From CAJBVG01 sp943371425 (lineage in GTDB: Bacteria > Bacteroidota > Bacteroidia > Sphingobacteriales > Sphingobacteriaceae), in assembly GCA_943371425.1 (NCBI GenBank), contig CALRUR010000001.1:62001-126000 (forward strand): a DNA stretch of 64,000 bases, read 5' to 3'. Positions 63,305 through 64,000 of this stretch are shown piece by piece (the stretch's first letter is position 1; each line of letters opens with the position of its first letter). The position numbers and the translations under genes are program-made. The notes under the pieces are model-generated. The model was given only the letters and a program-made list of their open reading frames with translations, was not told the DNA's origin and did not search any database.

Positions 63305-63432
63305 CATCCTTTAATTTTTTGAATAAAAAAGTTAGTTAATAAGTCGGAATCTAGCCATTAATTACAACGGATTTCAATATTTGCTTTCTAGATCTTCTAC
63401 CACATCTTTTTATTCAAAAAATTTAAAGGATG
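63305..63432. mobile_element. about 128-bp inverted-repeat element (family B)
   Basis: The left end CATCCTTTAATTTTTTGAAT is matched by the reverse complement of AAAAAATTTAAAGGATGAG at the right end. The centre carries CAACGGATTT, as in 10617-10747. It lies 17 bp after family-A copy 1. Confidence 0.7.
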
Positions 63433-63510
63433 AGGGTACATTTGCGGTAATTGGAACATAGTCGAATATTCCCACAAGACATTTCGAATTTTTTACATTT
63501 CGATTTTCGT

Positions 63511-63660
63511 AACCTACTAAGCATTCCCCATCAATACTTTAAATTTTAAAATAAAAGGGTGCGGCTAATTATATTAAAAGCACAAAGTATAAGCCGTTGC
63601 ACCTAGTATATAAAGAAGATACATCAACTAGCTTTTTTATTTTAAAATTTATAGTATTGA
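63511..63660. mobile_element. 150-bp inverted-repeat element, copy 2 (family A)
   Basis: Near-duplicate of 63138-63287. It is followed directly by only the right end of a family-B element (63669-63707). Confidence 0.75.
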
Positions 63661-63668
63661 TAAAAAAA

Positions 63669-63707
63669 TATTCAAAAAATTTAAAGGATGAGGGTACATT
63701 TGCGGTA
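63669..63707. repeat. remnant right end of a family-B element
   Basis: These 39 bp are identical to 63411-63449, including the flanking GGGTACATTTGCGGTA. The left end and centre are missing, so this is a truncated A+B pair. The rest of 63030-63770 (about 740 bp) holds only repeats; I see no gene. Confidence 0.75.
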
Positions 63708-63709
63708 TA

Positions 63710-63770
63710 TGAAACGTAGTACAAACTTCGCTTCGACATTTCGAATTTTCGACATTTCGAAGATTCGAAA
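63710..63770. repeat. CTTCGACATTTCGAATTTTCGA word array
   Basis: Degenerate TTCGACATTTCGAA words run to the TGA stop of the last gene. A shorter stretch of the same words lies at 63478-63508. Confidence 0.7.
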
Positions 63771-64000
63771 TCACTCTTCCTCAAAATCCTTAAACGGATT
63801 TTTATCTTCCATCTCTTTTCGTGCTACCATAAACAGCACTTTAATTTCTTCTTTTAATTGTTCTAATTTATATCCAAATTCTATACAAACATCGGAACCC
63901 AAAAGCCCCAACTGAAAACACATTAACAATTGCGAATTCATACTTACTAAATGCATCCGCAAGCCTCCAAAAATTCCTACATCTCTAAAAAATTCATCGT
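63771..64000 (-). CDS. unrecognised protein, C-terminal part (runs off the window)
   Basis: The minus-strand frame is open from the window edge to a TGA at 63771, giving 76 codons. It reads DEFFRDVGIFGGLRMHLVSM and ends in a charged helical stretch (YKLEQLKEEIKVLFMVARKE, then DKNPFKDFEEE). I do not recognise the family. The reading frame continues past the possible TTG at 63962, so the real start is probably outside the window. The stop adjoins a word array, as for many genes here. Confidence 0.6.
   Translation of the reverse strand, partial: DEFFRDVGIFGGLRMHLVSMNSQLLMCFQLGLLGSDVCIEFGYKLEQLKEEIKVLFMVARKEMEDKNPFKDFEEE

Overview
The window is a piece of a Bacteroidota chromosome. It is AT-rich, and most starts lack a Shine-Dalgarno sequence. 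Several promoters have the Bacteroidota form TTTG-N18/19-TAnnTTTG. Secreted proteins carry type IX secretion (T9SS) sorting tails, and the gldA-gldF-gldG gliding genes are present. The gene order rpsU-xerC-hpf-tRNAs-tuf-tRNA(Trp)-secE-nusG-rplKAJL-rpoBC is the one I know from this phylum. I cannot fix the class or genus.

Layout. 1-3.8 kb: an MFS transporter cut by the window edge, miaA, a pRiA4b ORF-3-like protein and a CCA-adding enzyme family gene, all on the minus strand. 3.9-10.5 kb (plus): a four-helix-bundle protein, a small exported protein, then a heavy-metal efflux system in which the RND pump and the TolC-like outer-membrane channel are one polypeptide, followed by its lipoprotein adaptor. 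10.8-18.5 kb (minus): tandem paralogous T9SS cargo proteins, then a very large T9SS surface protein split by one extra base in a homopolymer. 18.6-24 kb: a small HTH regulator, a DUF3467 protein, a lipoprotein, an OprO/OprP-type porin and a Reeler-like (choice-of-anchor V) T9SS protein. 24.1-39.3 kb (minus): the transcription/translation super-cluster with five tRNA genes. 39.4-49 kb: an acyl-CoA dehydrogenase, apt, an HhH protein, a two-domain acyltransferase resembling OlsF, a TonB-dependent receptor with a beta-helix lipoprotein, and an Mpo1-like protein. 49-55 kb: rny, zapA, a coiled-coil protein, pheT, radC and rpsT. 55-64 kb: a zinc-dependent phospholipase C-like protein, dnaN, a DUF4340 protein, gldGFA, glyQS and a repeat-rich end.

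The most unusual feature is the intergenic DNA. At about twenty places there are degenerate tandem arrays of short words about 7-8 nt long, often arranged as two opposed arms. A different word dominates at different loci, and at least a dozen arrays begin exactly at a stop codon. For three genes the last codons and the stop lie inside the array. I know of no named element like this in Bacteroidota; the closest analogue I know is the heptanucleotide STRR repeats of cyanobacteria. The window also holds short terminal-inverted-repeat elements (two families near 63.1-63.7 kb, one with a relative at 10.6 kb) and paired REP-like palindromes around 12.4 kb.

Regulatory signals that connect genes: 11-bp-spaced TTAAY repeats upstream of the porin and the TonB-dependent receptor suggest a shared, possibly phosphate-starvation, regulon. 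rpsU has a rare Shine-Dalgarno-like GAGGT, consistent with the bS21 autoregulation known in this phylum. The rpsU, rpsT and tRNA-tuf promoters share an extended start-site sequence.
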